The notes under the pieces were generated by a model. That model worked only from the letters and a program-made list of their open reading frames with translations, was not told where the DNA came from and did no database searches. From Streptomyces sp. 846.5 (GTDB taxonomy: Bacteria > Actinomycetota > Actinomycetes > Streptomycetales > Streptomycetaceae), in NCBI RefSeq assembly GCF_004365705.1, contig NZ_SOBN01000001.1, forward strand, positions 1,566,555-1,630,554: DNA of 64,000 bases, read 5' to 3'. Numbering within the stretch: position 1 is the stretch's first letter; every line of letters starts with the position of its first letter. The position numbers and the translations under genes were made by a program. Positions 42,055-50,194 of the stretch are shown here, piece after piece.

Positions 42055-42842
42055 CGCGCCGACACCTCCGCTTCCCCGGCCGCTGCCGTGGTCGTCCGGT
42101 TCTCCACGCCCTTGTCGGCGGCCTGCTCGGGGCTGAGCACCACCACCCGCTGGACGAACACCCCGGGCAGATGGATCGCGTCCGGGTCGAGCTCGCCCGG
42201 TTCGACCAGCTCCTCGACCTCGGCGATGGCGATCCGGCCGGCCATCGCGGCCAGCGGGTTGAAGTTGCGCGCGGCCTTGTTGAAGACCAGGTTGCCGCGC
42301 CGGTCCCCCTTCGCGGCGCGGACCAGGGCGAAGTCGGTGGTGATGCCGTGCTCCAGCACGTACTCGCGGTCGTCCTCACCCAGGCGGCGCACCTCCTTGG
42401 GCGGCGAGGCCAGCGCGATGCCGCCGTCCGGCCGGTAGCGCAGCGGCATACCGCCCTCGGCGACCTGGGTACCGACGCCGGCCGGGGTGTAGAAGGCGGG
42501 GATGCCGCAGCCGCCGGCCCGCAGCCGTTCCGCCAGGGTGCCCTGCGGCACCAGCTCGACCTCGATCTCGCCGCCCAGGTACTGGCGCGCGAACTCCTTG
42601 TTGGCGCCGATGTACGAGCAGGTGGCGCGGGCGATCCGGGCGTCGTCGAGCAGGGTGCCGAGACCGCTGCCCTCCACTCCGCAGTTGTTGGACACCACCC
42701 GGAGGCCGCCCACCCCGCGGCGGCGCAGGGCCTGGATCAGGATCTGCGGGACTCCGCCGAGCCCGAAGCCCCCGACGGCGAGGGAGGCACCCTCGGGGAT
42801 GTCACGCACCGCGTCATCGGCGCTCTGCTGGACCTTGTCCAT
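42051..42842 (-). CDS. pcaI: 3-oxoadipate CoA-transferase alpha subunit
   Basis: 263 residues. [18 protein letters not shown] (about 22-39), [36 protein letters not shown] and [15 protein letters not shown] are typical alpha-subunit blocks. First gene of the seven-gene pca-pob operon; its start at 42842 faces the IclR gene across 122 bp of regulatory DNA. Confidence 0.93.
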   Translation of the reverse strand: MDKVQQSADDAVRDIPEGASLAVGGFGLGGVPQILIQALRRRGVGGLRVVSNNCGVEGSGLGTLLDDARIARATCSYIGANKEFARQYLGGEIEVELVPQGTLAERLRAGGCGIPAFYTPAGVGTQVAEGGMPLRYRPDGGIALASPPKEVRRLGEDDREYVLEHGITTDFALVRAAKGDRRGNLVFNKAARNFNPLAAMAGRIAIAEVEELVEPGELDPDAIHLPGVFVQRVVVLSPEQAADKGVENRTTTAAAGEAEVSAR

Positions 42843-42853
42843 CCTCGTCCTTC

Positions 42854-42904
42854 GACAGATCTGTCATCATTGACACCCGGCGTTCGCCTGGTGAACTATT
42901 GTTC
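42854..42904. promoter_or_regulatory. Divergent pca/IclR control region
   Basis: Holds a perfect palindrome GACAGATCTGTC (42854-42865), a rightward -35 TTGACA (42870-42875) with -10 AACTAT 18 nt later, and alternating half-sites GTTC (42882), GAAC (42893) and GTTC (42901). The spacing of about 10 bp resembles the repeated half-sites bound by PcaR/PcaU IclR proteins. It overlaps the rightward -10, so autoregulation is likely. Confidence 0.55.
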
Positions 42905-42964
42905 GTAAATGCCGTACCCGCAGTCTGCGCAGACCCGGCGACCCTGTCAACACCCGAGGAATCC

Positions 42965-44593
42965 ATGCCTCCGCTGCCCCCGCCCCCCGAAGCCGTCGGC
43001 CCGCTGATCCGCGGCATCGCGGTACTGCGGGAACTCACCGCCGCCCCGGGCGGCCGCCGCAGCCTGGGCGAGCTGTCCCGGACCACCGGGCTGGCCCGCT
43101 CCACCGTGGACCGGATCGTGGCGACCCTCGCCCGGATCGGCTACGTCCGCACCGAGGGCCGCACGGTCACTCTCGCCCCGCCGCTGATGGAGCTGGGCAA
43201 CGCCTACCTGCTCGCGGTACGGCTGCCGGACCTGCTCGGACCGCACGCGGACCGGCTGGCCGACGCGCTGGACGAGTCGGTGTCCATCGCCGTGCCGGAC
43301 CGCGACGGCATCCGCTTCGTGCACCAGGCGACCCGACGCCGCTCGCTGTCGCTCAGCTTCCGGATCGGGGACCTGCTGCCGGCCGACCGCACCGCCCCGG
43401 GCCCGCTCTTCGCCGCCGACCGGGGCCGGCCCGGGTACGAGCCGCACGACTGGCCGGTCCTGCCGCCGCGTCCGCCCGCCGCCGACCCGCGCTCGTTCGA
43501 GCAGCGGACGGAGCAGGCCGGGCGCGACGGCTGGTCCGTGGACGACCAACTGATCGAGCCTGGACTGGTCGCCCTGGCCGCCCCGGTACGGGATGTGAGC
43601 GGACGTCAGGTGTTTGCGGTGAGCGTGGTGAGCCACACCAGCAGGCACAGCGCCGAGGACCTGCGCGCGGCCCTGCTGCCCGATCTGCTGGCCGCGACCA
43701 GGGCGATGGAGCAGGAGCTGGCACGCGACGCGGCCTCCGCGACCGCAACTGAGAAAGGGACCGGGGCCGGACGGGCCACGGCTGCCTGGACCGCGGACGC
43801 CAAGCACGAGGCGGGCGCCGACTTCGTCGAGTCGCTGGCCCGCGGGCTCGCGGTGCTCACCGCGTTCGACGCCGGACGCTCCTCGCTCACCCTCAGCGCC
43901 GTCGCCCAGGCCACCGGCCTGCCCCGGGCCACCGCCCGCCGAGCCCTGATCACCCTGGCCCACCTCGGCTACATCGCCCAGGAGGGACGGGAGTTCGGCA
44001 TCACGCCGCGCGTGCTCGACCTGGGCTTCGCCCCGCTCTCCCGGCTGACCCTGCCTCAACTCGCCCAGCCCCACCTGCGCGACCTCTGCGCCCGGCTGCA
44101 CGACTCCGCCTCGATGGCGGTGCTCGACGGCGCCGACATCCGCTACACCGCGCGCGCCGCCAGCGAGCGGATTCTCGCGGTGCGGATCGCTGTCGGCACC
44201 CGGTTGCCCGCCTATGCGACCGGAATGGGCCGGGTGCTGCTGGCCGGCCTGCCGGCCGAGCAGCGCGCCGCTTTGCTGGCCGCCGAGGAGTTGCGTCCAC
44301 TCACCCCCCACACCGTCACCGACCGCGCCGAACTGGCCGCCCAGCTGGACCGGGTGGCCGCAGAGGGCTACGCCATGGTCAGCGATGAACTGGAGGAGGG
44401 CCTGCGCTCCATCGCCGTTCCGGTCCGCGACCGCGAGGGCCGCACCGTCGCGGCCGTCAACGCCGCGATGCACTCGCGTCGGCACAGCCCGGAGCAGACC
44501 CGGGCCGACGTGCTGCCCGCGCTGCGCGAGACGGCCGCGCGGATCGAGGCGGACCTCCGGATCGCGGGCCGTTTCGCCGCCGTGCAGGTGTAG
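42965..44593 (+). CDS. Tandem-domain IclR-family regulator
   Basis: 542 residues, about twice a normal IclR. The N-half (1-250) has its own HTH (SLGELSRTTGLARSTVDRIV) and effector domain; the C-half (285-540) repeats both (LSAVAQATGLPRATARRALI; LPAYATGMGRVLLAG; GYAMVSDELEEGLRSIAVPV). It most likely controls the divergent pca operon in response to protocatechuate or 3-oxoadipate, as PcaR/PcaU do. ATG 42965 follows GAGGA. Two HTH domains per chain imply an unusual binding geometry. Confidence 0.88.
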   Translation: MPPLPPPPEAVGPLIRGIAVLRELTAAPGGRRSLGELSRTTGLARSTVDRIVATLARIGYVRTEGRTVTLAPPLMELGNAYLLAVRLPDLLGPHADRLADALDESVSIAVPDRDGIRFVHQATRRRSLSLSFRIGDLLPADRTAPGPLFAADRGRPGYEPHDWPVLPPRPPAADPRSFEQRTEQAGRDGWSVDDQLIEPGLVALAAPVRDVSGRQVFAVSVVSHTSRHSAEDLRAALLPDLLAATRAMEQELARDAASATATEKGTGAGRATAAWTADAKHEAGADFVESLARGLAVLTAFDAGRSSLTLSAVAQATGLPRATARRALITLAHLGYIAQEGREFGITPRVLDLGFAPLSRLTLPQLAQPHLRDLCARLHDSASMAVLDGADIRYTARAASERILAVRIAVGTRLPAYATGMGRVLLAGLPAEQRAALLAAEELRPLTPHTVTDRAELAAQLDRVAAEGYAMVSDELEEGLRSIAVPVRDREGRTVAAVNAAMHSRRHSPEQTRADVLPALRETAARIEADLRIAGRFAAVQV

Positions 44594-44609
44594 CAGTCGG
44601 ACAAGTGCG

Positions 44610-45077
44610 TCAGGCGTAGAAGCGGGACACGCTCTGCAGCACGGCTGCGGGCTTGGCGCCGCCCTCGATCTCGATCGTGCCGTCCACGGTGACCTGCACT
44701 CCCCCGGCGACGTCCTCCACCGACGCCAGCCGGGCGGTGAGCCTGATCCTGGAGCCGACCGGGACCGGCGAGGGGAAGCGGACCTTGTTGAGGCCGTAGT
44801 TGACCTTGGTGGTCACCCCCTGCACGTCCAGCAGCTCGGTGAACAGCGGGACGAAGAGGGAGAGGGTCAGGTAGCCGTGGGCGATGGGCGCGCCGAAGGG
44901 GCCAGCGGCAGCCTTCTCGACGTCCACATGGATCCACTGGTGGTCGCCGGTGGCGTCGGCGAAGGTGTTGACCCGGTCCTGGGTGATCTCGATCCAGGAG
45001 CTGGTGCCGAGGTCGCTGCCGGACAGCTTCCTGAGTTCGTCCAGGCCGTCGACGGAGATGGTGTTGGTGCTGGTCAC
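44610..45077 (-). CDS. MaoC-family (R)-specific enoyl-CoA hydratase
   Basis: 155 residues, hot-dog fold. The hydratase-2 motif is FADATGDHQWIHVDVEKAAA (Asp and His catalytic), followed by IAHGYLTLSLFVPLF. It hydrates an enoyl-CoA to a 3-hydroxyacyl-CoA. Last gene of a leftward operon with CoA ligase, amidohydrolase and SDR. In this setting a cinnamoyl-CoA substrate is likely. Confidence 0.88.
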   Translation of the reverse strand: MTSTNTISVDGLDELRKLSGSDLGTSSWIEITQDRVNTFADATGDHQWIHVDVEKAAAGPFGAPIAHGYLTLSLFVPLFTELLDVQGVTTKVNYGLNKVRFPSPVPVGSRIRLTARLASVEDVAGGVQVTVDGTIEIEGGAKPAAVLQSVSRFYA

Positions 45078-45116
45078 GGTTTTGCTCGCTTTCGGTGAAT
45101 CAGATGTGAGGGAGGG

Positions 45117-46595
45117 TCAGAGGCTTTTGCGGAGAACGGACTTGAGCAACTTTCCGGAGGCGGTACGGGGCAGGATGTCCACCACCGTCAGGGACTTCGG
45201 GATCTTGTACCGGGCCAGCCGTCCGGCCAGCGAGGACAGCACCTCGTCGGGGTCGAGCAGTACGCCGGGGCGGGCCACCACGATGGCTCGGCCGACCTCG
45301 CCCCAGGTGGCGTCGGGGACGCCGACGACGGCGCACTCGGCGATGCCGGGGTGGCCCATCAGGGCGTCCTCGACCTCGGCGGGGTAGATGTTCTCCCCGC
45401 CCGAGATGATCATGTCCTTGATCCGGTCGACGATGGTGACATAGCCGTCCTCGTCCACCCGGGCGGCGTCCCCGCTGCGGAACCAGCCGTCGGCGAACGC
45501 CTCCCGGGTCTCCTCGGGGAGCCCCCAGTAGCCGGCCATCACATGCGGGCCGCGCACCAGCACCTCGCCGGTCTCACCCGGGGCCACGGGCCCCAGACCG
45601 GGTCCGACGACCCGTACGTCGCTGAAGAAGTGCTGCACTCCGGCCGATCCCGCCTTGGCCAGGGCGTGTTCGGCGTCCAGGAAGAGGACCCCGGGCGACG
45701 CCTCGGTCATGCCGTAGCCCTGACAGAACGTCAGTCCGCGTTCCTGGTAGGCGGCTATCAGCGAGGTGGGGACCGGGGAGCCGCCGCAGGTGAGCAGGCG
45801 CAGCGAGGACAGGTCGGCGGCGGCCCAGTTCGGATGGCGGGCGACCTGCTCGAACATGGTCGGTACCCCGAACATGAAGCTGACCCGGTGGCGCTGCACC
45901 AGCTCCAGCGTGCCGGCCGGGTCGAAGGACTCGACCAGGACGCAGCTGCCGCCCTTGAGCAGCACCGGCAGGGTGAGCATATTGAGCCCGGCGGTGTGGA
46001 ACAGCGGCGCGGAGACCAGCGCCACCTCGTCCGCGAGCAGGTCGTGGTCGATCAGGACGTTGACGGCGTTCCAGGTGAGGTTGCCATGGGTGAGCATGGC
46101 GCCCTTGGGGCGGCCGGTGGTCCCCGAGGTGTACATGATGATGCAGAGGTCGTCCAGACCGACGGGTTCGTCGATCAGCTGCTCCACGGCTGGCGCCTCA
46201 GCCATCAGCTTCTCGTACTCGGGACCCAGTTCGATGCGGACGGGAGTCGGCGCCGGTTCGGGCAGCCCGGGGGCTCGGACCAGGGCCTTCGCTCCGGAGT
46301 CCTGGAGCTGGTAGGCGAGTTCGGGCCCGGAGAGCCGGGTGTTGAGCGGGACGAAGACCGCGCCCAGCAGTCCGGCGGCGAAGAGGGTCTCCAGGTAGGA
46401 GGGGTGGTTGGGGCCCAGGTAGGCGACCCGGTCGCCGCGCTCGATCCCCGCCGCGCGCAGGACGTGGGCGAGGCGGTTGGTGCGGACGTGAAGTTCGGCG
46501 TAGCTGGTGCGGTCGTCCCCGTGGATCAGGGCGGTGTGCTGCGGGGTCTTCCGGGCCCGGCGGGCGGGCCAGGATCCCAGCCCTTCGTTGCGCAT
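45117..46595 (-). CDS. Acyl-CoA ligase (AMP-binding), probably for phenylpropenoic acids
   Basis: 492 residues of the ANL superfamily: P-loop MYTSGTTGRPKGAMLTHG (about 154-171), YGMTEASP, RSGDAARVDEDGYV, DRIKDMIISGGENIYPAEVE and the C-terminal catalytic Lys in RTASGKLLKS. It activates a carboxylic acid to its CoA ester via acyl-AMP. The neighbours suggest a p-hydroxycinnamate rather than a fatty acid. Gap to the MaoC gene is 39 bp. Confidence 0.9.
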   Translation of the reverse strand: MRNEGLGSWPARRARKTPQHTALIHGDDRTSYAELHVRTNRLAHVLRAAGIERGDRVAYLGPNHPSYLETLFAAGLLGAVFVPLNTRLSGPELAYQLQDSGAKALVRAPGLPEPAPTPVRIELGPEYEKLMAEAPAVEQLIDEPVGLDDLCIIMYTSGTTGRPKGAMLTHGNLTWNAVNVLIDHDLLADEVALVSAPLFHTAGLNMLTLPVLLKGGSCVLVESFDPAGTLELVQRHRVSFMFGVPTMFEQVARHPNWAAADLSSLRLLTCGGSPVPTSLIAAYQERGLTFCQGYGMTEASPGVLFLDAEHALAKAGSAGVQHFFSDVRVVGPGLGPVAPGETGEVLVRGPHVMAGYWGLPEETREAFADGWFRSGDAARVDEDGYVTIVDRIKDMIISGGENIYPAEVEDALMGHPGIAECAVVGVPDATWGEVGRAIVVARPGVLLDPDEVLSSLAGRLARYKIPKSLTVVDILPRTASGKLLKSVLRKSL

Positions 46596-46653
46596 GGCAT
46601 CCCTTTCCTGACGGCTCTCTGAGGGCTCACAGACAGTGTGCGGCGATGTCGGC

Positions 46654-47523
46654 TCAGCCGCCGAGCCCGAGCAGTCGTGCGGCGTTGTCCTTGAGGATCT
46701 TGGGCCGCACCGAGTCCTTGATCGGCAGCTTGTCGAAGTCGGCGAGCCAGCGGTCCGGGGTGAGCACGGGGAAGTCCGAGCCGAACAGGACCTTGTCCTG
46801 GAGCAGGGTGTTGGCGTACTGCACCAGCTGCGGCGGGAAGTACTTGGGCGACCAGCCGGACAGGTCGATGTGAACGCCGGGCTTGTGGGTGGCCACGGCC
46901 AGGGCCTCGTCCTGCCAGGGGAAGGAGGGGTGCGCCAGGATGATCTTCAGCTGCGGGAAGTCGGCGGCCACATCGTCCACATGCAGCGGGTTGGAGTACT
47001 TCAGCCGGATGCCGGCGCCGCCGGGCACGCCCGCGCCGATGCCGGTCTGCCCGGTGTGGAACAGGGCGACCGTGCCGGTCTCCTCGATCACCTCGTACAA
47101 CCCGTACGCCATCCGGTCGTTGGGGAAGAAGCCCTGGATGTTGGGGTGGAACTTGAAGCCGCGCACCCCGTACTCCTCGACCAGCCGACGGGCCTGACGC
47201 ACCCCGGGCCGGCCCCGGAACGGGTCGATGCTCGCGAACGGGATCAGCACGTCGGGGTTGGCTGCGGCGGCCTCGGCGACCTCCTCGTTGGGCACCGGCT
47301 CGGTGCCGGTGGCGTGTTCGGCGTCGACGGTGAAGACGACCGCGGCCATCCGGCGCTCGCGGTAGTAGGCCGCCAGCTGTTCGAGGGTGGGTTTGCGGTC
47401 GCCCGCGACACCGAAGTAGGCGCTGGAGGCATCGTGCAGGTCTTCGCTGAGCGAGGAGTGGCCCTTGGACGAGACCTCGGCATGGGTGTGGACGTCGATG
47501 GCGTCCAGTGCGTCGACATCCAT
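46654..47523 (-). CDS. Amidohydrolase-family protein
   Basis: 289 residues, TIM-barrel amidohydrolase of the Amidohydro_2 type: metal ligands HxH in DVHTHAE (12-14), His in LFHTGQTG, His in ILAHPSFPWQDEAL and Asp in LFGSDFPVL. Members include decarboxylases and C-C hydrolases. In the cou system of Rhodococcus a protein of this family is thought to work on the beta-keto intermediate; the same job is inferred here. Starts 1 bp after the SDR stop. Confidence 0.85.
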   Translation of the reverse strand: MDVDALDAIDVHTHAEVSSKGHSSLSEDLHDASSAYFGVAGDRKPTLEQLAAYYRERRMAAVVFTVDAEHATGTEPVPNEEVAEAAAANPDVLIPFASIDPFRGRPGVRQARRLVEEYGVRGFKFHPNIQGFFPNDRMAYGLYEVIEETGTVALFHTGQTGIGAGVPGGAGIRLKYSNPLHVDDVAADFPQLKIILAHPSFPWQDEALAVATHKPGVHIDLSGWSPKYFPPQLVQYANTLLQDKVLFGSDFPVLTPDRWLADFDKLPIKDSVRPKILKDNAARLLGLGG

Positions 47524-47524
47524 C

Positions 47525-48448
47525 TCAGGCCTCCGGCAGCTTGGGGGCGGGGATGCCGACGGTCTGCGGCGCGCTGCCGACCGAGCTGTGCCAGGCGGCG
47601 GCGATGGTCTCGGGGGTCCAGCCGCCGTCGGCGAAGGCCACGGCCGCCTCCTGGGGGTGCGACCACAGCGCGAGCCGGTCGCCGCCGATGCCGATGCACT
47701 GCCCGGTGACGTCCGCCGCCGCGGCCGAGGCGAGGAAGGGGATCAGCGCCGCGCAGTCCTCGGGGGTGCCGAAGCCCTCGCCCTTGCGCAGGAAGTCCGG
47801 CAGCGGCTCGCCGTCGCGCATCGCCTCGACGTAGGGGGCGAAGGCGGGGATGGTCTCGGTCATCGCGGTGGCGGCGACCGGGACGATCGCGTTGACGGTG
47901 ATGGCGGAGCGGCTCAGCTCCATCGACCAGGTGCGCACCATGGCGGCGATGCCGGCCTTGGCCGCGGCGTAGTTGGTCTGCCCGAAGTTGCCGCGTTGTC
48001 CGGCCGGGGAGCCGACCAGGATCAGCCGGCCGCCCTCGCCCTGTTCCCGCATCCGCACGGCGGCGGCGCGGGCGCAGGTGAAGGTGCCGCGCAGATGGAC
48101 GCCGACGACGGCGTCGAAGTCCTCGTCGGTCATCTTCCACAGCACCCGGTCCCGCAGGATTCCGGCGTTGGTGACCATCACGTCCAGCCGTCCGAAGCTG
48201 TCCACGGCGCGGGCCACCAGCCGGTCCGCGGCCTCGGCGGTGCCGACCGCGACGGTCTCGGCGACGGCCTGTCCGCCCTGCTCGGTGATGGTCTTGACGG
48301 CCTGCTCGGCGGTCTCCCGGTCCACGTCGTTGATGACCACGGCTGCTCCGGCCCGGGCCAGCGCGGCGGCGTAGGCGAGGCCGAGGCCCCGTCCGCTGCC
48401 GGTGACCACGGCGACCTTGCCGGTCAGATCGGTGGGGTTGTGCGACAC
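47525..48448 (-). CDS. SDR of the (3R)-hydroxyacyl-CoA dehydrogenase type
   Basis: 307 residues from GTG 48448. LTGKVAVVTGSGRGLGLAYA and VVINDVD match the SDR domain of multifunctional enzyme type 2, which oxidises (3R)-hydroxyacyl-CoA. NAGI and NYAAAKAG (Tyr/Lys) are intact. It pairs naturally with a MaoC hydratase. First gene of the leftward operon, divergent from a MarR gene. Confidence 0.87.
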   Translation of the reverse strand: MSHNPTDLTGKVAVVTGSGRGLGLAYAAALARAGAAVVINDVDRETAEQAVKTITEQGGQAVAETVAVGTAEAADRLVARAVDSFGRLDVMVTNAGILRDRVLWKMTDEDFDAVVGVHLRGTFTCARAAAVRMREQGEGGRLILVGSPAGQRGNFGQTNYAAAKAGIAAMVRTWSMELSRSAITVNAIVPVAATAMTETIPAFAPYVEAMRDGEPLPDFLRKGEGFGTPEDCAALIPFLASAAAADVTGQCIGIGGDRLALWSHPQEAAVAFADGGWTPETIAAAWHSSVGSAPQTVGIPAPKLPEA

Positions 48449-48486
48449 GTCGGTGTGTCCCTTCGTGGGGAGGCGGGGCGAGATCG

Positions 48487-48529
48487 AAGCTAGGACCAAT
48501 CATTGTTCTCGTCAATAGTTGCTGAGAAC
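48487..48529. promoter_or_regulatory. Promoter and MarR operator of CoA-ligase operon
   Basis: Minus strand: TTGACG (48515-48510), 17 nt, TAGCTT (48492-48487), a strong promoter. The inverted repeat GTTCTC (48505-48510) with GAGAAC (48524-48529) covers the -35 box. TATACA at 48531 may be the -10 box of the rightward MarR gene. A MarR protein bound here would block both. Confidence 0.65.
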
Positions 48530-48615
48530 CTATACATACGACATGCTGGAGACCGACACCAACAGGACCCACCGGGGAGCCCGAGATCGCCAGCACCGAA
48601 CCCGACACACCCTGG

Positions 48616-49035
48616 ATGCGCACCCTGAACGCCGACACCGGCTATCTGCTCTACCGGCTCGGGCTCCGCTCGGGCCGGCTGTTCAACGCGACCCTCGAGG
48701 AGTCCGGGCTGCGCCTGCGCCACTACGCGCTGCTGCGCTACCTGGCCACGGTCGACGGCGCGCTCCAGCGCGAGCTGAGCGAGCGCCTCGGCTACGACCC
48801 CAGCGCCATCGTCAGCCTGGTCGACGACCTGCAGCGGCTCGGCCTCGCCGAACGGCAACCCGCCCCGGGCGACCGCCGAAGCCGGATCGTTGTCCTCACC
48901 GAGGCCGGTCGGGACGTGCTGCGCGACACCGACAAGGGCAGCCGCCGGGTCACCGACGAACTCCTCGCACCGCTGGACCCGACCGAGCGCGAAACCCTGC
49001 GCGCGCTGCTGCGCAGGGTCGCCGAGCCCGAGTAG
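48616..49035 (+). CDS. MarR-family regulator (CouR-like position)
   Basis: 139 residues from ATG 48616. LQRELSERLGYDPSAIVSLV, DDLQRLGLAERQPAPGDRRS and IVVLTEAGRDVL are the winged HTH. It faces the SDR-amidohydrolase-ligase-MaoC operon and likely represses it until an aryl-CoA ester binds, as CouR/FerR proteins do. Starts further upstream are possible. Confidence 0.85.
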   Translation: MRTLNADTGYLLYRLGLRSGRLFNATLEESGLRLRHYALLRYLATVDGALQRELSERLGYDPSAIVSLVDDLQRLGLAERQPAPGDRRSRIVVLTEAGRDVLRDTDKGSRRVTDELLAPLDPTERETLRALLRRVAEPE

Positions 49036-49070
49036 GGGTTGCTGTCGGGTTTTCAGCTGCGGCAAGTGCC

Positions 49071-49170
49071 TGGCTGGTCGCGCAGTTCCCCGCGCCCCCA
49101 GGTAGCTGCACCTGACCCGCTGCGAGCCGGTTGCACTCTCCAGGGGCGCGGGGAACTGCGCGACCAGCCA
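49071..49170. repeat. Long inverted repeat, streptomycete intergenic type (copy 1)
   Basis: Arms 49071-49098 and 49143-49170 are perfectly complementary over 28 bp and contain GCAGTTCCCCGCGCCCC. The 44-bp centre is not conserved. Such repeats are frequent between Streptomyces genes. It sits between the ends of the MarR and PaaX genes and should form a very stable hairpin, likely a bidirectional terminator. Confidence 0.9.
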
Positions 49171-49171
49171 C

Positions 49172-50035
49172 CTACGGTCCGCACTCGACAGTGTCGAGGA
49201 TCTCGGCGGCCCGCAGCCGGGCCGGCTCCTCGTAGCGCAGCGCCAGCCGGCGGAAGACCCGCTCGGCGCGGACGGCCGGCCACTCCTCCGGCAGATACTC
49301 CACGGGCAGGTGCGGATCGCGCCGCACCAGGTCCAGCCAGTCGGTGTGCAGCAGCAGTTGGGCGGCCAGCGGGTCGCCGCCGGCGACCGGGGCGGCACTG
49401 CCCCAGCGGACCAGGAAGGCCTCGTGCCGCCGGGCTATCGCCGGGATGTCGAAGGCGGTGGTGACCATGGTCCCAGCATCCGTCGGCGCGACCGCGCAGC
49501 CCTGGAAGACCTTCAGGTGCGCCTCCAGTTCGAGCCCGGCCACCAGCGCCGCCACGTCCACCCGTCCGGGCGCCGCCCACATCCCGCTCTGCAGCGGACC
49601 GAGCCCGCCCCACAGCAGCCGCGAACGCAGGTCGTGCCGCTCGCTGCGCCAGGCGTCGGGGAGCGAGAAGCCGACCACGGTCCAGGTACCGTCCCAGTCC
49701 TGGTTCACCACCCCGGCCTGCCAGACCCGCTGTTGGCCGTCCCTCAGCACCGCGTCCGAGCGCTCGGTGAGGCCGAAGTAGGCCTTGCGGCCCACCCGCT
49801 GACGGTCCAGCAGATCGCGGCCGACCATCCTGGTGAGCGTGGACCGCACGGCGTCCTCGCCGACGCCGACCCGCCCCAGGATGTCGATGATGCTCGCCGA
49901 GGACACCGCGATCCCCCGCCCGAGCACATGGATGCCGAAGAAGCTCAGCAGCAGCGACTGGGGGCGCGGGGCGGCGCCCGGTTCGGTCGCGTCGTCCGGA
50001 TCGCTGTCCGCCCTGCCCTTGGCTGCGCTGGTCAC
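49172..50035 (-). CDS. PaaX-family transcriptional regulator
   Basis: 287 residues from GTG 50035. Matches PaaX: LSFFGIHVLGRG, VRSTLTRMVGRDLLDRQRVG (HTH), GRKAYFGLTERSDAVL and the PaaX C-terminal domain with RWGS and WLDLVRRDPHLPVEYLPEEW. PaaX proteins repress aromatic catabolism until an aryl-CoA binds. A longer frame to 50104 would include the promoter itself, so the later start is preferred. The last codon lies next to repeat copy 1. Confidence 0.88.
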   Translation of the reverse strand: MTSAAKGRADSDPDDATEPGAAPRPQSLLLSFFGIHVLGRGIAVSSASIIDILGRVGVGEDAVRSTLTRMVGRDLLDRQRVGRKAYFGLTERSDAVLRDGQQRVWQAGVVNQDWDGTWTVVGFSLPDAWRSERHDLRSRLLWGGLGPLQSGMWAAPGRVDVAALVAGLELEAHLKVFQGCAVAPTDAGTMVTTAFDIPAIARRHEAFLVRWGSAAPVAGGDPLAAQLLLHTDWLDLVRRDPHLPVEYLPEEWPAVRAERVFRRLALRYEEPARLRAAEILDTVECGP

Positions 50036-50074
50036 GGGCACAGCGTAGACCGATTGGCTGTGTCCCGGCGCAGG

Positions 50075-50120
50075 AATATTGGGCATCCCATTGACTGTCG
50101 TCAAAAAACAGCCCTACATT
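50075..50120. promoter_or_regulatory. Divergent PaaX/hydrolase promoters with shared dyad
   Basis: Plus strand: TTGACT (50091-50096), 18 nt, TACATT (50115-50120). Minus strand: TTGACG (50104-50099), 18 nt, AATATT (50080-50075). Both -35 boxes lie in the dyad TTGACTGTCGTCAA (50091-50104). A repressor on this dyad would close both promoters. Confidence 0.7.
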
Positions 50121-50194
50121 CACGGCACGCAACGGCATATCGCGGACTCCCGCGATCCCGCACGATCTCCCCCACCCGATCGGAGCGCCCCGCC

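Noticed and set aside
44600-47710. Long plus-strand frames opposite the CoA ligase and amidohydrolase
   Set aside because: No domain resemblance; the minus-strand proteins have all active-site motifs.
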